In this document: one piece after another, positions 1-12,700 of the stretch
Position numbering within the stretch: the stretch's first letter is position 1
Layout of the letters: the number at the start of each line of letters is the position of its first letter
Assembly: GCF_000003605.2 (NCBI RefSeq)
Contig: NW_003150787.1
Location: forward strand, 17,876-41,348
Source: Saccoglossus kowalevskii
Lineage: Eukaryota; Hemichordata; Enteropneusta; Harrimaniidae
DNA: 23,473 nucleotides
Direction of reading: 5' to 3'
Notes under the pieces: generated by a model
Told to the model about the DNA's origin: nothing
The model's database searches: none
The model's input: only the letters and a program-made list of their open reading frames with translations
Program-made: the position numbers and the translations under genes

Positions 1-238
1 ACAGAATTATAATATTACTAACACTGTTCATATCACAGATTTATAGTATTACTAACACTGTTCATATCACAGATTTATAGTATTACTAACACTGTTCAAA
101 TCACAGAATTATAATATTACTAACACTATTCATATCACAGATTTATAGTATTACTAACACTGTTCATATCACATAATTATAATATTACTAACACTGTTCA
201 TATCACAGAATTATAATATTACTAACACTTTTCACATC
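1..238. repeat. 34-bp tandem repeat, seven copies, possibly continuing off the left edge
   Basis: Seven head-to-tail 34-bp units begin at 1, 35, 69, 103, 137, 171 and 205. Each unit starts acaga or acata, has a core tattactaacact and ends in tc. Two subtypes alternate irregularly: one with aattataata and one with tttatagta after acaga. Degenerate traces follow to about 270. The array touches the window edge, so its true length is unknown. It is an AT-rich satellite or minisatellite with no coding capacity. Confidence 0.95.
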
Positions 239-3200
239 ACAGATTCACAGTATATAAAACCGATTACATCACAGCCTATATAATCACTGAAACTATTACG
301 TACTCAGTTATTTAATTTGTGAAATGTACTCATCATAACACAATCCATGTTTGATAGATTGCATTCCTGAAGGTAAAAATAAAATATTTCAAATTGATAG
401 TACCGTGTGACCTTTTTGAATTCGTTAAACGGGAAGTAATGTCATACATGATCTCCATAAATGCAGAGAAATGCAATTTACATCTTTTATATATCTTGTC
501 TTGTTCTATACATATTCAACTTTTAATCATTTGATTTTCCAGCAAGGGATTATGTTCAAAATATGACATCACAACATCTATTACGACAAAATAGGAACAT
601 GTTTTTATGCATAACTTGAAAAATACTGTTGCGAATTAGTTCAAATTTTCAGTGTACATACTACTTGTGTACATATTTATAATAATGGAATTAGAATGCT
701 ACAAGATACAAAATACAAAAGTTATATCCAAAAGATAAAATTCGTTATTTTAGTGGTTGAAAATATATCGCTAGATATTCTACTCTCATCGATAAATTCT
801 TCTTACGCAGCGAAACTGACATATTTCCTAACTTAGTAATATGAACATGAAATTTATGAAACTTTTGAACATATCAATTAGTCTGCATCATCTACGTAGT
901 GATTGTAACTGACACTCCATATTTGAGTTTGGTTATTATACGTCATTCGTACGCGCCGCGTCGCCCGTGATTTACATTTGGCTGAATGCCATTGTCAGTA
1001 TGTTGGGCCCCGGCCTCTGGTCAACGTTGATCAACAAAAACGTGGAAAATAAGCTTCCAAGAAACATGTCCTGTGATAAGAGTGGCTCGCTAACCGGTGC
1101 GATAATTATCGCTAACGGGCGTAGCAGAACTGACCCGTATGAGATCATTATCAGAACAGCCTCGGTAAACATCAAACAAGCTCGTGACTAGTACACGGCA
1201 GTACGAACACAATTATAGCACAGCATTCGATAACAGATGGATCGAAATACACGAAGCCACACCCGTCAACGACATTTGTTCATTCTGTCAGGATGACAAT
1301 TTAACCTACTTCCATAATCAGGATACCGTCACCTAATTATTAATACTGATAGCACCGAAGGAGTCTGAAATCATCGGGATGGGCGGACGTATCCACTGCA
1401 CAAATGTCATGCAGACTCCTAACGATCCAATATGCGTGCCGAGATGTAGAAACCTACTAATTAATTCAAAAACAAACATAATTTATCTATTTTACAATAA
1501 ATTGTACGCCCGCTCATTACATGTAAAAGGTCGTTGACTCAAAACTTAAAACGTTTGAGGTCACCGGCCTATTTTTAATAACATCGTGGTTAAAGTCTAG
1601 TGACCATTTGGTTTTACTATTGTTTCCCGTGGCGGGGATTTTATGCCGTATCTCAAAATGTTTGTGGATGACACAGGATTACATATCATGTGTCATGTGA
1701 CTGATGAGGTTATTCTGAACTACTTTAAAAATTAGTGATGAAAATGCGATTTTTCTTAATAGTGCACTATGAACAGCAAATTATTTAGCTATTTTTCTCA
1801 AAATACGGTATTACCACTGTTCGATTTCACGTTACCATAGAAATATAGATTAAAGATTGTTCACAATAAAACACTGATAAATTTTGATTCATTTTTCCCC
1901 AAAAACAAAATCCGCGAGTAGGCTTATACCTGTACTTTAATATTAAACATTTTCTAATTCAAAATATAACGAGCATTGAACAAGTTGTAAAGTCGACAAA
2001 CCTTAGTTAAAAGCTATTGCAATTTTGAGTAACTTCGTCTAAAGTCAAAAATGGAAGTTATAACGTTCGCGAGTGTTCTCAGGTCATGCATGTCCTTTCC
2101 ATAGGTCTTTGCAATTAAAGTAATAGTATCTCTGCAACGGTTAGCTTTCAGTTTGTGAGTCACGAAGTTATTTTACCCGAATACCTACAAAGAAAAATGC
2201 TACCGAACTATAATAATAATATTTGAATTCTCTAGTAATGATACGAACAATTTTATTTTATTGGGGACTATAGAATATGTTTGGGTAATGTTACTAGAGT
2301 GAAAGAGTATACGTGATACACTAAAACTTGACGTACCCTAGACGTACTCCTATTGGATGTCTAAAATATTCAACAGGAGCTATGAGATTTGACGCACACT
2401 TTGACTTCCTAGTACATATCATGCAAAATCTGGAACTTTTTTCTGTCGATTCCACCTTTTGAAATTATATACCAAATTCGCGGTGTTGCAATGAGTTACT
2501 AATTTAACCGTTTTAATGTTTGTGATTACATGTGTATATATTTTGTGTTTACCTAATTATGTATATATACATCTACCATGTTAATATACGTGTACGTCAG
2601 TGTCTATGGCCCAAATTATGGATTAAAAAAATAATATCTGTTTTATGTTTGATATAGATGCATTCTCCAAGCATCGCCGACTGGACGCGCTGAAACAGTA
2701 CTGATTTTGGACCCCAAACCACGCCACCAGCGGCAGAAACCAGACGAGGCATGAAGAATGTCACTCTCCACGCAAGATGGCGCTTCTTCAAATCACCTCT
2801 GTCTCAGCTTGAAGATGCATTTATACAAATCTAAGACTAGTAATATATGTATGTATTACTAGTCTGGGTACAAATCAAGGGTTATTGGTAGGGTCAAACC
2901 CGAACTATATTTGAATAAAGCGTATTCTGAGTCAATAATATTCTGACGTGGAACTGAAACCAAAGCAGATGGAAGTTATGGAAAGTATATGGGAAGAGAA
3001 AGATTTAATAGTTTACTTGCCAACTAGGTATGGACCGCCGTCTTGAATAACCGAACAACACCTGCGTATTGATATGTGGCAAATCATAGCGTGAAAAGTC
3101 ATGTGTGGCAGAGGTGTTAGCCTGCTGCCTGCGATAAGAACTTTGGGATGGAGAGTGGGAGAATGCCTAAGAACCAAATCCGTAGAACTGCTCGGTTATT

Positions 3201-4490
3201 CTTTGTTAATGGCAAGAAAAGTCTGACAGGAATATCTTTCGAATACCGTAGCTGTTGTATGTATTACAGTACACATATTACTTGCAAGGCAAACCAGTCT
3301 TTGCCGATAATGTAACTTATTGTCAGATGTCTTCGACTTTCATATTATGGTGTTATTGTAGGTCGTTGCTTACAACGTTGAGATTAAAAAAGGTATAGTC
3401 ATCCGAACTACAATTCGTACACAAAAAAAAAATATGTCAAACATTCATGACAAGGGCAATTTTTGAGCCTTTTACCATTGATTTATATGATTAAAAGACG
3501 TCACAATATCTCAAAATTTCGTTCGGTTACATCATAAGGTCATCTCTATTTTCATCATGAAATAGTGTTTATCGCGGATTTCTATAAAAAAAAATACTAA
3601 GACAAATATTTCAAACTGTGTAAACGAATGCCCAAAAGACGACGACTTGTTTCAAAAAAAAGTTTCATAATTTTTTCGCACGTCCTCTGATCTTCCAACC
3701 GCGATATGGAGTATAGACATTATACAAATTACTTATTTCATATTCGATACATTGATAAAATAGTTCAAATAGCATTTACCAAACAATGGATAACTTGTAT
3801 GTATTATTTAGTCTTAGTCGTACTGAACGTTAACCATTGTAAATCGTTTTAATTTCGCTAGAGAATTTTTTTCGGTAATTTCGCGCGTCAGTAAAAATCG
3901 CGAATATTTGTAGCACTTAAAGTTTGGTTTGGTCACGTGGCAATCGCAGTTCAGTGCGTAGCTCACTTAAAAAAAAAACACACGAAGGAATACTACTTTG
4001 TATGCGGCAAAACACGGATAATATTTTGGGTTCACGTTCTTTTGTACAAAACGTCGCAGTAACTAGTAGTAGTAGTAAAACTCACGCATTTCTTTCTACA
4101 ACTGGTACTGTAGTATTTTTTGAGAATCTTCCCTCTCTGAACTGACTCTATGCTCTGTGGCATATATTATATCAAGAAGTATTCCATATTTGGCATATTA
4201 TTTTGGGTTTTAATGATGAAATGTATTTTCATTGTAGTTTATGGAAAACTCTGATTAAACAGTCACCTTATACAGTGTTTCTAAAAAAACAGTGAACAAA
4301 AAATGACATGTAGCGTTAACTTATAAATAATAAAATGAATATAAACTATATAGACACAAATATTGTCACTGCTATTCTACGCTTGAATTTCAAACTGTAA
4401 CAATGGAAACAATAGCGAATTCTTGGGTTTTGAAGAAGATCGTATAGTTTTGTTGTTAGAATAGTTGACTTTCACATTGCACAGATTTGA
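239..4490. other. Long stretch with no recognisable gene
   Basis: No open frame here exceeds about 75 codons, and none shows a domain, codon pattern or splice context that I recognise. There are two patches of higher GC. One is about 945-1150 and includes the 14-bp palindrome gcgataattatcgc at 1099-1112. The other is about 2660-2800 and includes a YY1-like aagatggcg at 2774-2782. Either could be an old element or a regulatory region. A perfect hairpin lies at 2834-2865 and is listed separately. Confidence 0.6.
2834..2865. repeat. Perfect 12-bp inverted repeat (hairpin)
   Basis: The arms agactagtaata and tattactagtct are exact reverse complements, separated by the 8-base loop tatgtatg. It could be a remnant of a fold-back transposable element or a DNA cruciform. 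No gene adjoins it. Confidence 0.85.
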
Positions 4491-4500
4491 ACAGCGCCAC

Positions 4501-4824
4501 CACGTGCCTAATGTTCTGGATGCTTTTGCAATTGCTTCATGGGATGGCGTTCTTCAGTTGAACCATTTGTCGTAGTTCGCAACTTTCGCTTGTCAGCAAT
4601 GTATCATCCCTTATGAAAACTATAAAAAGATTTTACCCTGTATGTAGTAGTACGTTTTTAAAATATTTCAATCATTTGTGTACGCCGTAGCGTCATCACA
4701 ATCTGAGGGGAACCCCGGTGACGTCATTGGTTAATGGGCATTGACCCCGCGAATGTGTAACACGCTTGGATATTGCCCGACAATAAATATTTGCGAATTT
4801 TCAACTTGTGATGCACTTATATAA
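4501..4824 (+). promoter_or_regulatory. Candidate promoter: E-box, kappaB, CRE, inverted CCAAT and TATA motifs
   Basis: The motifs seen are: E-box cacgtg at 4501-4506; ggggaacccc at 4707-4716, a full match to the NF-kappaB consensus GGGRNWYYCC; palindromic CRE/ATF site tgacgtca at 4719-4726; attgg (inverted CCAAT) at 4726-4730; and tatataa at 4818-4824. The kappaB and CRE sites are two bases apart. A strong splice donor, gtaagt at 4917-4922, lies about 95 bases after the TATA motif, so a short 5' UTR exon of roughly 4850-4916 is possible. It would splice to the acceptor at 6495-6496. Linking this to the gene at 6592 is inference. The motifs are real matches, but such short sites also occur by chance. 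Confidence 0.35.
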
Positions 4825-6496
4825 CATCTAATAGCTGTAGTTTGAGTCAACAAGAACCGAGTATATCGCCAATCGCCGTACAGCTGCCAGATTTGCTGTT
4901 TGGATAAACAATTGCGGTAAGTTATTTGCTCGGCTAGACTTTCCATCATGATCAAGTCGTTTAATATCCCAAAAGCTTTAGCGATGCTTTCTTGAAAGGG
5001 GTGTGTTCAACGATGGTTTGAGCTGTTTACTTGTTCTTCAGAAAATCAGAAGTCAGAAAATCTGTTGTTATCTGCGCAATGTTCCATGTAGCCCCTTATT
5101 TGACTTTTTACATTACGGTACGTTATGAAGTGACTTGCCCACATCATACCAATCTGAGATACTCGATCTCCATGCCCATTTCTACAGCTACAGAACAGAC
5201 CGTAGAAATACTAGAATGAAACCTGTTGTGGAAACATATCACAAACTAGATAAAACCATGCTGCCTGTATTAAAAAAGAAATTACGGAGGAAACAAATGT
5301 ATAACTTTTATCATGATTGCGTGACGTAAGCTAGTAACAATGGGTTCGGACTCAATACACACACATAATACACGTTTCTTTATCGTAGCTAGGTCAAAGG
5401 TAGAGTAAATGTCTGCCCATACAGATAAAATAAATCAGGTTTAACACTTGTAAAACAAAACAAAATACAGACTTTTGCTCCTTTTTAGCTTCATGACCCC
5501 CGGCTCCAAGCTACTAGTATATTTCGACCCCATCAGAAGAACATTTTTGCAGGGGTACTGGTAGCTATAGTGTATGGGTAAATTTGTTGAATTGCGTGAC
5601 TCACAAAAATGATGTGGGAAAATTCAGTCAAATATTGTTGATGCTGGAGTGTTCATTGTTTGAAAATTGTATTTATATTATATGGATTCTGTTTATATTT
5701 GTTTATGTTGCCACAACTTGGTGTACTAGTATTTGTTCGCATTGTGGATACTGTGATCTGCTGCAACGACTTGGGTTGGTTGGGTTTTTTTTATCTTAAG
5801 GGGATTACCTGGTGACAACTTTCACTCACTACTCAGGGACTGTGGTAGGACCTAGTGAGTCACTTCTGATTAACTTTCAAAATGATTTAAAATTAGATTC
5901 TTCATAATGTTTCCCCCCTTATAACTGTGTAAATGTTTTTTACATGTGCTTTTTAAGACAAGGAAGTAATTTTTCATCCTGGTAAAAGTGTTCTCAGCCG
6001 CAATATTGGGGGGTTGTATTTTATTAGTATATTTTAACACAGGTAGTGTAAGCTTCATTACAAATTGTTAGAATCTTGCTGAAGTACCGGTCTGTCACTC
6101 CAATGAATCCTGTACAAGTGGCTTTCATTCAAGAAGTTGTGATTGATACATTTGGTGTTCACAGGGTGTCCAGAAAATATGGGTGGAGTGGACGTACATG
6201 TACTAAAGATTAAGAAAATTCAAGGAAGAAAACAATCAGGCAGAATGCAGATGGAGTTCTGTATTGCACCAATGAGACATGCCATTAATCGCATTTTCAA
6301 AGTGTATTGTGTGATGCTTTGGACAAATTTATACTTTTCCCATGATGCAATGCATGCAACAGGCTGATAACGTTTTACGAGTCGCATATGTTTGTATTCA
6401 AAGCTACCAATAGTTAAAACAACAAATTTGCAATTGATGTTTTGTTTTTTTTGTAACTTATTAATGAGATCTAACTTTCATATTGTGTTTTTACAG

Positions 6497-6591
6497 GTGC
6501 AGTCTATTCTATCATTGGACAGTTTGTCTTTAAATTGAATTTTTAAATAAGTGTAAGGCCTGCTTATCGCAATTGAGAGGGCCACCCACAG
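6497..6591 (+). other. Probable 5' untranslated part of the first coding exon
   Basis: A good acceptor (tgtgtttttacag) ends at 6496. Between it and the start codon there are stops in the coding frame, the last being tga at 6574-6576. The coding frame therefore cannot extend upstream on genomic sequence, and this stretch would be untranslated. If transcription instead starts just upstream of 6592, the acceptor is spurious. Confidence 0.45.
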
Positions 6592-6723
6592 ATGAATATG
6601 GATGAATATGAAAAAGATAAAATACGGAGAAATGTAATCAGGAAGTTGAAACCAAGTCTAATGCAGGAAATAATTCCAAGTCAGATAATTCCAATAACAT
6701 CAATTTTGTCAACTATGGATGAG
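6592..6723 (+). CDS. Coding exon 1: N-terminal half of the CARD, with start codon
   Basis: This exon encodes residues 1-44 and ends in phase 0 at the donor gtaaat. It has the early CARD helices: a basic helix (KIRRNVIRKLKPSL) followed by IIPSQIIPITSILSTMDE, the usual run up to the next helix. Two in-frame ATGs occur within a tandem gatgaatatg repeat, at 6592 and 6598. The second has the better context (A at -3, G at +4), so translation may begin at residue 3. An in-frame stop at 6574-6576 rules out an upstream start on this exon. The CARD mediates homotypic CARD-CARD assembly in RLR and apoptosis pathways. Confidence 0.8.
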
Positions 6724-9700
6724 GTAAATAAAACTTAATTTAGTTTTTCATCTTCGCTGTCATTAACACACTACTATTCACCAGAAATATCCTTTGCTCA
6801 GAGTTGATGAATTCACTACTTGAGTACTGGTAATATCAGTGATATGATACACATATGGGTTAGGATACTTATAATAAAATAGAATGTGAACAAAGACTAT
6901 TAAAGTCATATTCATGTAACCATGCATGCCCTTATTACTGCAAGGCTCTGCTGAAACAGTGGAGCTATTTCAACCATCAGGTAGCTTTTCCTCACTTTGG
7001 TATAAACTCTACATGACTTGTATGTATGTACAAATTCCATACAAATTCAACTTGAGCAGTCCTGTGTCTGTGTCCCGTGTAATTTTTTTTTAAATGACTT
7101 TTTTCATGAAAACTCCAATGCTTTTATACATAACACATAGGTACTTTTGGTGATTTTGTTATGATTTCTTTAATTCTCTGTTTACCTCAACTGTCATCGA
7201 AGATAACAGGCAGAACTATAAGTATGCCATTGTATGTTTCTTGTAAACCAATACCTCTATTGCTTTTATTAAAGATGCAGAGCAGAGCTGTTTTTACAGC
7301 CAAAACAAAGTCAGCTTGGACTTTCAGTTGTGGGACATGACAGAAAAAACACAGCCAGTGATACATTTCGAAAATACAAATACAAAATTACAATGGAAAT
7401 AAATAGAACACGTTCTGACACAGTCTCACGCAAATGCACACACACATGCTATTTCCGTATATTGAATTCGTTGGCAAGGAAAAAGAAACACTGGAAGGGA
7501 CAAGTTTAAATTATGTTTAGCTCATCATAGTAGTAAGACAAAATAAAAGTATCGTACTATGATAACATATTGCAACGAACAGAAAACTAAATTGGCATGA
7601 TCTGAACTCGTCCCATGTCTAAATTAACACGTTATAAAACAGGATTCTGAATAAAAAATTATTTTCCCAGAAAATTTTATATGAGGAAATAGTTCCCATT
7701 TTGGATTCTTAGTCGAACAAGGGTAGTAAGAATTGTTTTCCTAATATTACTGGTATGATTTGAGGTTTAATATATTGGTCAACCAATATTACATATATTT
7801 TGATGAGATGATGTGCACTGTATTCAAGTTACTGAGAATTCACAAACATATCCTAAAACTTGAGTTGATGAAACCTAAACTTGTGCACTATTAAACTTAT
7901 CCTTATGTACACAATGCCAAGGAACTATATTATTTATTATTTTGTAATTTATTGTTGGTTTTATTATTTAATACATCTTTTGTGCTATTTTAACATGTGG
8001 GCATTAGCGATTCTCAAAACTTTCAGCAAATAAATAAAAAATACAATATACGAAAAAATATGTAATTTAAAAAAAAATGACCAAAAAACAACCGAAACTT
8101 GAATTTTATTTTAACCAAATTAATTAAGTGTGAGACATGATATCTTATAATGCAATACTACAATGTATCTCCACCAAATATTCTGCATCTGTTTCTTTGA
8201 CATGCTGGCAAATTGAGATGAATAATTCTTGTATATGGTTCATTTAATAAACTTCATATTACTTGTACATTGTGCAGGAGAATATTTTGTCAGAAGAGAA
8301 AAACCATGGTTCTATCCAAGCTGCTTCCATGTTCCTAGACAGAATAATGAAAAGAGGTCCGAAATGGTACGACACTTTGCTTGGAGCTTTACGGGATTGT
8401 GAAAAATCTCATCTCGCAACAGTAATCACAGAAGAAGTAGAAAAAAGTAAGAATCTTTTTTTTCCTGCAATAAACATGGTACATTTTCGCAGTTGAGTTG
8501 AAGTATATATACAAGATAGAATTTGATACGTTGAAAATCTTTTGAATTTCAACGGTCGGAGGGAATCTTGAATTGTTTTTTTTTCGTTTTTTTCAAGAGT
8601 GCAAATTAATAGGATACACATCAGTATTGGCAGATTTAACAAGAATTTCACACACAACATTGTCGTTCCAATATGCTTTGAAGAAAGTATGCAAGTCTGC
8701 CAAAAAGTAATGCTGTGACTTCAAAGTAATTTCCATGTCTCTGAATTACATTTAAAATGAAATTGGTAGAATATAAAAGCAACAAACCCACTGCCACAGT
8801 CAGGAAATCCACTTGATATTGAGCAATTCACTGCACACAGTAAATTGTGTATATCTTGTGGTATACTTGACTATGGCTGTGGTCTTATTCTTTGCATATA
8901 AGATTGAAATTTACCATGGTTTCAGATAAGCATTATTCTATTCCATTTCATTCTGTATATTACTCCACTCTATTTATCAAATTGTCAAATTCAGCTGTTT
9001 AGCTTGGCGAAATAAAAATTTGTTCTTTTAAAATACAGAATAATATCAGCACATAGAATGTCAACATGCAAATCCATTCTAGAATGAAATGTGTTGACAA
9101 ATATTTTTTTAGTATTTATTGAAACTTAAACATGGATAGTGTATATATCTAAATAAAGACAGGTAACTGTGATGGCAGTTTTTGTGATTGATTTGGAAAC
9201 TGCAATTTAAATGTACAACAAGAACAATTTGGTTATAAAACATAGACTCAAAACAGCTAGCTAACAGGAAGTTATGTTTTTTCTGAAAAACCATACTACA
9301 CATGCTAGAGCGGATTGAAACATAAAACCTGTTGTTTAAATCCAAAATATATCAATTGTGGGTAGGTATTTCCAGTATAGAAACTACAAATTTTACCACA
9401 AATTAGTCTGAAGATACTGTTTAGTGGCCAGTGGTGAAAAACAGTTATTTAAAAAAAAAATGATTTTCTTCAAAAAAACAAATCAATCATGAAAATTTCT
9501 CAAACATGATATAGTACTGAATTTGTCATTCATCACTGAGTGAAAATAGAAATAAAATCAAGAATAACAGGATTTCTTACCTTTTAGCCTTTTCGCCACC
9601 AGACTTTCTTGCCCAAATTTTTCTGCACTTTTTTCTTATATTCTTCAATATTTCTGGAAATGAACCATAATTTTGGAGCCAACAGACATTTTTTGAGTCA

Positions 9701-12700
9701 ACTTTTTGTTTTTACTAAACAAATTTGACTATTTTTGTCCTAATCTTCTGAAGAAAAGTGCAGACTATAAACAGAACTATTTTGTAAATTTGTGTTGAAA
9801 ATAGGGAACTGGTGGTGAAAAAGGTTAATGAGTACTCTCTGAATAGCTGCTGTGTACTGTCTATACACTCTGTGGAGTTTCTTTACCCAGTGGCCTCATT
9901 CTGAAACATGAAATGTTAGAGGGCGCTAGACTTATAAAAAGTGTTGATTGGTCAGTCATATAATACTATTTGAATATCTATTATTTACATTTTCTTGCAG
10001 TTGTATCACTTGAACAACCTAAAATCCCAGCATGCAATGCAGTTTTGAATCCTGTTTCATATGATGCTCAATCCCTTTTTTCCTAGAAAGTATAAAATGT
10101 TTCAAAGTTCACTTGACACAAAATCCCAAATACGTGTAAAAGGTTGCTTTAAAAATATGCCAGCCAGAAGATTTAGTGTGCATTTCAGTGGACGTTATGA
10201 TGCTACGTTTTTTTTAATAATAATTAGATAATTTACATATCAACCCTTTCATTTTAGCTGTCACCTTCCTCAAACTAGTTGTATGTTCTGTTTGTGCATA
10301 TTAATTAATTAGGTAATTTGCATATTATCAATTTCACCATCATTACTAACTTTTGTCACCTTTTGTATTAAACAACTTTTTACACACTGTGAAATATTTT
10401 CGTTTGGAATTAATTTTCGAAGTTTTTGTTGAAGGAATGATTCAGTGAAAATAAAATCCAGCGAATATACCTTTTTTTCTATATTTTACATTTAACTCAT
10501 CAGAAATCAGTGAAAATAAATTCCACACAAAATACACAAAAAGATTTTTTCAGCGAAAATTAATTCCAACTAAAATAAAAAAAATTTAAGGGTTATTAAC
10601 ACAGAATTAATACCCAATAAACTGGCGAATGTGTGTTTATGTTCACCTATATATATCTGTCACTCTTGAAAAAAATAAGTAGTGAATTAAGTAGGCATTT
10701 CACACACAAAAAAATTGCTGTACAACAGCCAAGTTTTCCAAAAAATGACAAGAATTTACATACAGTAATCACATGTGCTGCCATAGAGAATGCTTGAACA
10801 ACGCCAATGTAAAATCAATCGGTTTATTGCACATAGTATTGTGTAATGATATTGTGCTAATAAGTTGTAATGTTAGCAGTTAGTTGTCATAGATTACTTT
10901 AATCGCTTAGAGGTTAAACACATAACAACACGTACATGTACTGGTCTATCGTAATCAGGGCTCAAATCCAAGTGCCTCCTTCCTCCTAAGAGTATGCTTT
11001 ACTGCCTTTCGAAAAATACATGTTTTTCTTACATATTTCGAATACGCCTTGTATTTGCTTTGAAAATAAAGGCCTTCTCAATTCTAAAATCAGGCCCTTT
11101 TTAACCATGTGACTGCAGCTGTGTGGAGACACTTTTTCCTGTAGTTGTGAATCCGTAAAAACAGCTCTTTTATTATTCTCATGTCTACCTCTGTGATTGT
11201 ATTTTTGACAGCTGTCTACGACTTTCTATGTGCAAATGGACAAATATCAAGTTTATTAACTTTGGCCTTAAATAAACTGCGCATTTAAAGGTCAAAAGTT
11301 CACAGACATAGCTGCATTCTGGAAATGTGCCAAATGTTTATCTTGCAATTCAAAAACTGGAAAATTGAAAGAAATATAGATATAACATTTTGTAATTGGC
11401 TATACTTGAACTTATTTTTCATTTTGCTGATTTTTCAACCTAGGAAGAATGTTTAATTTATATAATGTGATCATTAAAGCATTTTTTTATTTATTAAATT
11501 ACAAACCACGTCAAATTTCATTTTTTTTGTGGAAATTAATTTTACTGAATAGATTACAGCATCATGCATGGGCAAGGCACTTAATCGTATCTGTTACATG
11601 TGTTCATTTGAAACTAGAAACTCAGAAGTGTGGCTTGTAGGGGTCAAAGACGAACGACCTAATTAGTATGCAGACAATGTTTGGTATGTGTCTTGCCAGT
11701 CGCATTGAGTACATGAATCTCATAGCTGTATGAGATCAGACAGATCCTTATATTTGGATTTGCAGCCCATAGTGACAGATTGAAAAGACTTGGGGTTTGA
11801 CTTACTCACTGGTAAGGCAATGATTGGTAAATTGTTAATAATAATAATAATCTAACTGTATTGCACTTGAGAAAAATAGTCAACTGAGCTCAGACAGTAC
11901 CATTTAAATTGATTGAAAGTGCATACTGTTATCTGTAATATTTCTTATATTCAGCTTTATGTGTACTGAGGCTGAGCTTCATCATTTAACTATGGCAATC
12001 AAGTTTATTTTATTACTCAAATAGAACAGTTAGTCTGAGCGTCCAACCAAATGTGATTTTCTTGTTCGTAAAATATTAACTGCATGAATTGGTCAGAGGT
12101 AATGATTAACAAGGTAAAGCCCATGTTGTTAGATTTCCCATGCTTGGACCATACTGTAAAATTTTACTTTATTTTTAGCTGGAATCAATTTTCACTTTTT
12201 TTTGCACTGATTTTTTAATGAGTTGAATGTAAAAAATAGGATAAAAATGGATATATATGCCCTTCAGCAAAAATAACAAAAAATAAATTCTAAGCGAAAA
12301 TAAAGTATTTTACAATATTTCATCTTAAATAATTAGTTGTAATATTCACGAGGTTATTAATTGCATTTTTTAAATGTCATTTTGACTCAGTGTTACATGG
12401 ATTATAAAATTTGGAAAAAAATTCTTTCCCCCTTTAATCTCTGAAACATTCTTTTGTATTATCTTATTCTCTCAATCTGAATTTATACCACTTGGCAATT
12501 TATCAGGATGTGTTTAACAAAATTGCAGCTTAAATTTCTTCAAAAAGTAATGAGCATATGTGTCTCATGATTTGAAAATATACATTTGTGACTGCCCAGA
12601 GGTCTTGAATCACTTGTGGGTGAAATATTTGTAAATTTATGTATTTTTCTAGGAATAGAAGTATGTCTGTCATGGAATATAAATATGTCTGTCACCTTGT

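Noticed and set aside
1-238. CRISPR array
   Set aside because: The 34-bp units abut with no unique spacers between them, and the rest of the window is plainly a eukaryotic intron-bearing locus.
967-1191. Overlapping ~70-codon frames on both strands in a GC-richer patch
   Set aside because: No recognisable protein, no splice context, and both strands are open equally, as expected from composition.
2597-2791. 64-codon minus-strand frame in a GC-richer patch
   Set aside because: No domain or initiation context is recognised. The patch may be regulatory or an old element instead.
6143-6367. Possible upstream coding exon after the ttcacag acceptor
   Set aside because: The frame has no recognisable domain and does not connect in frame to the CARD exon, which has its own start and an upstream in-frame stop.
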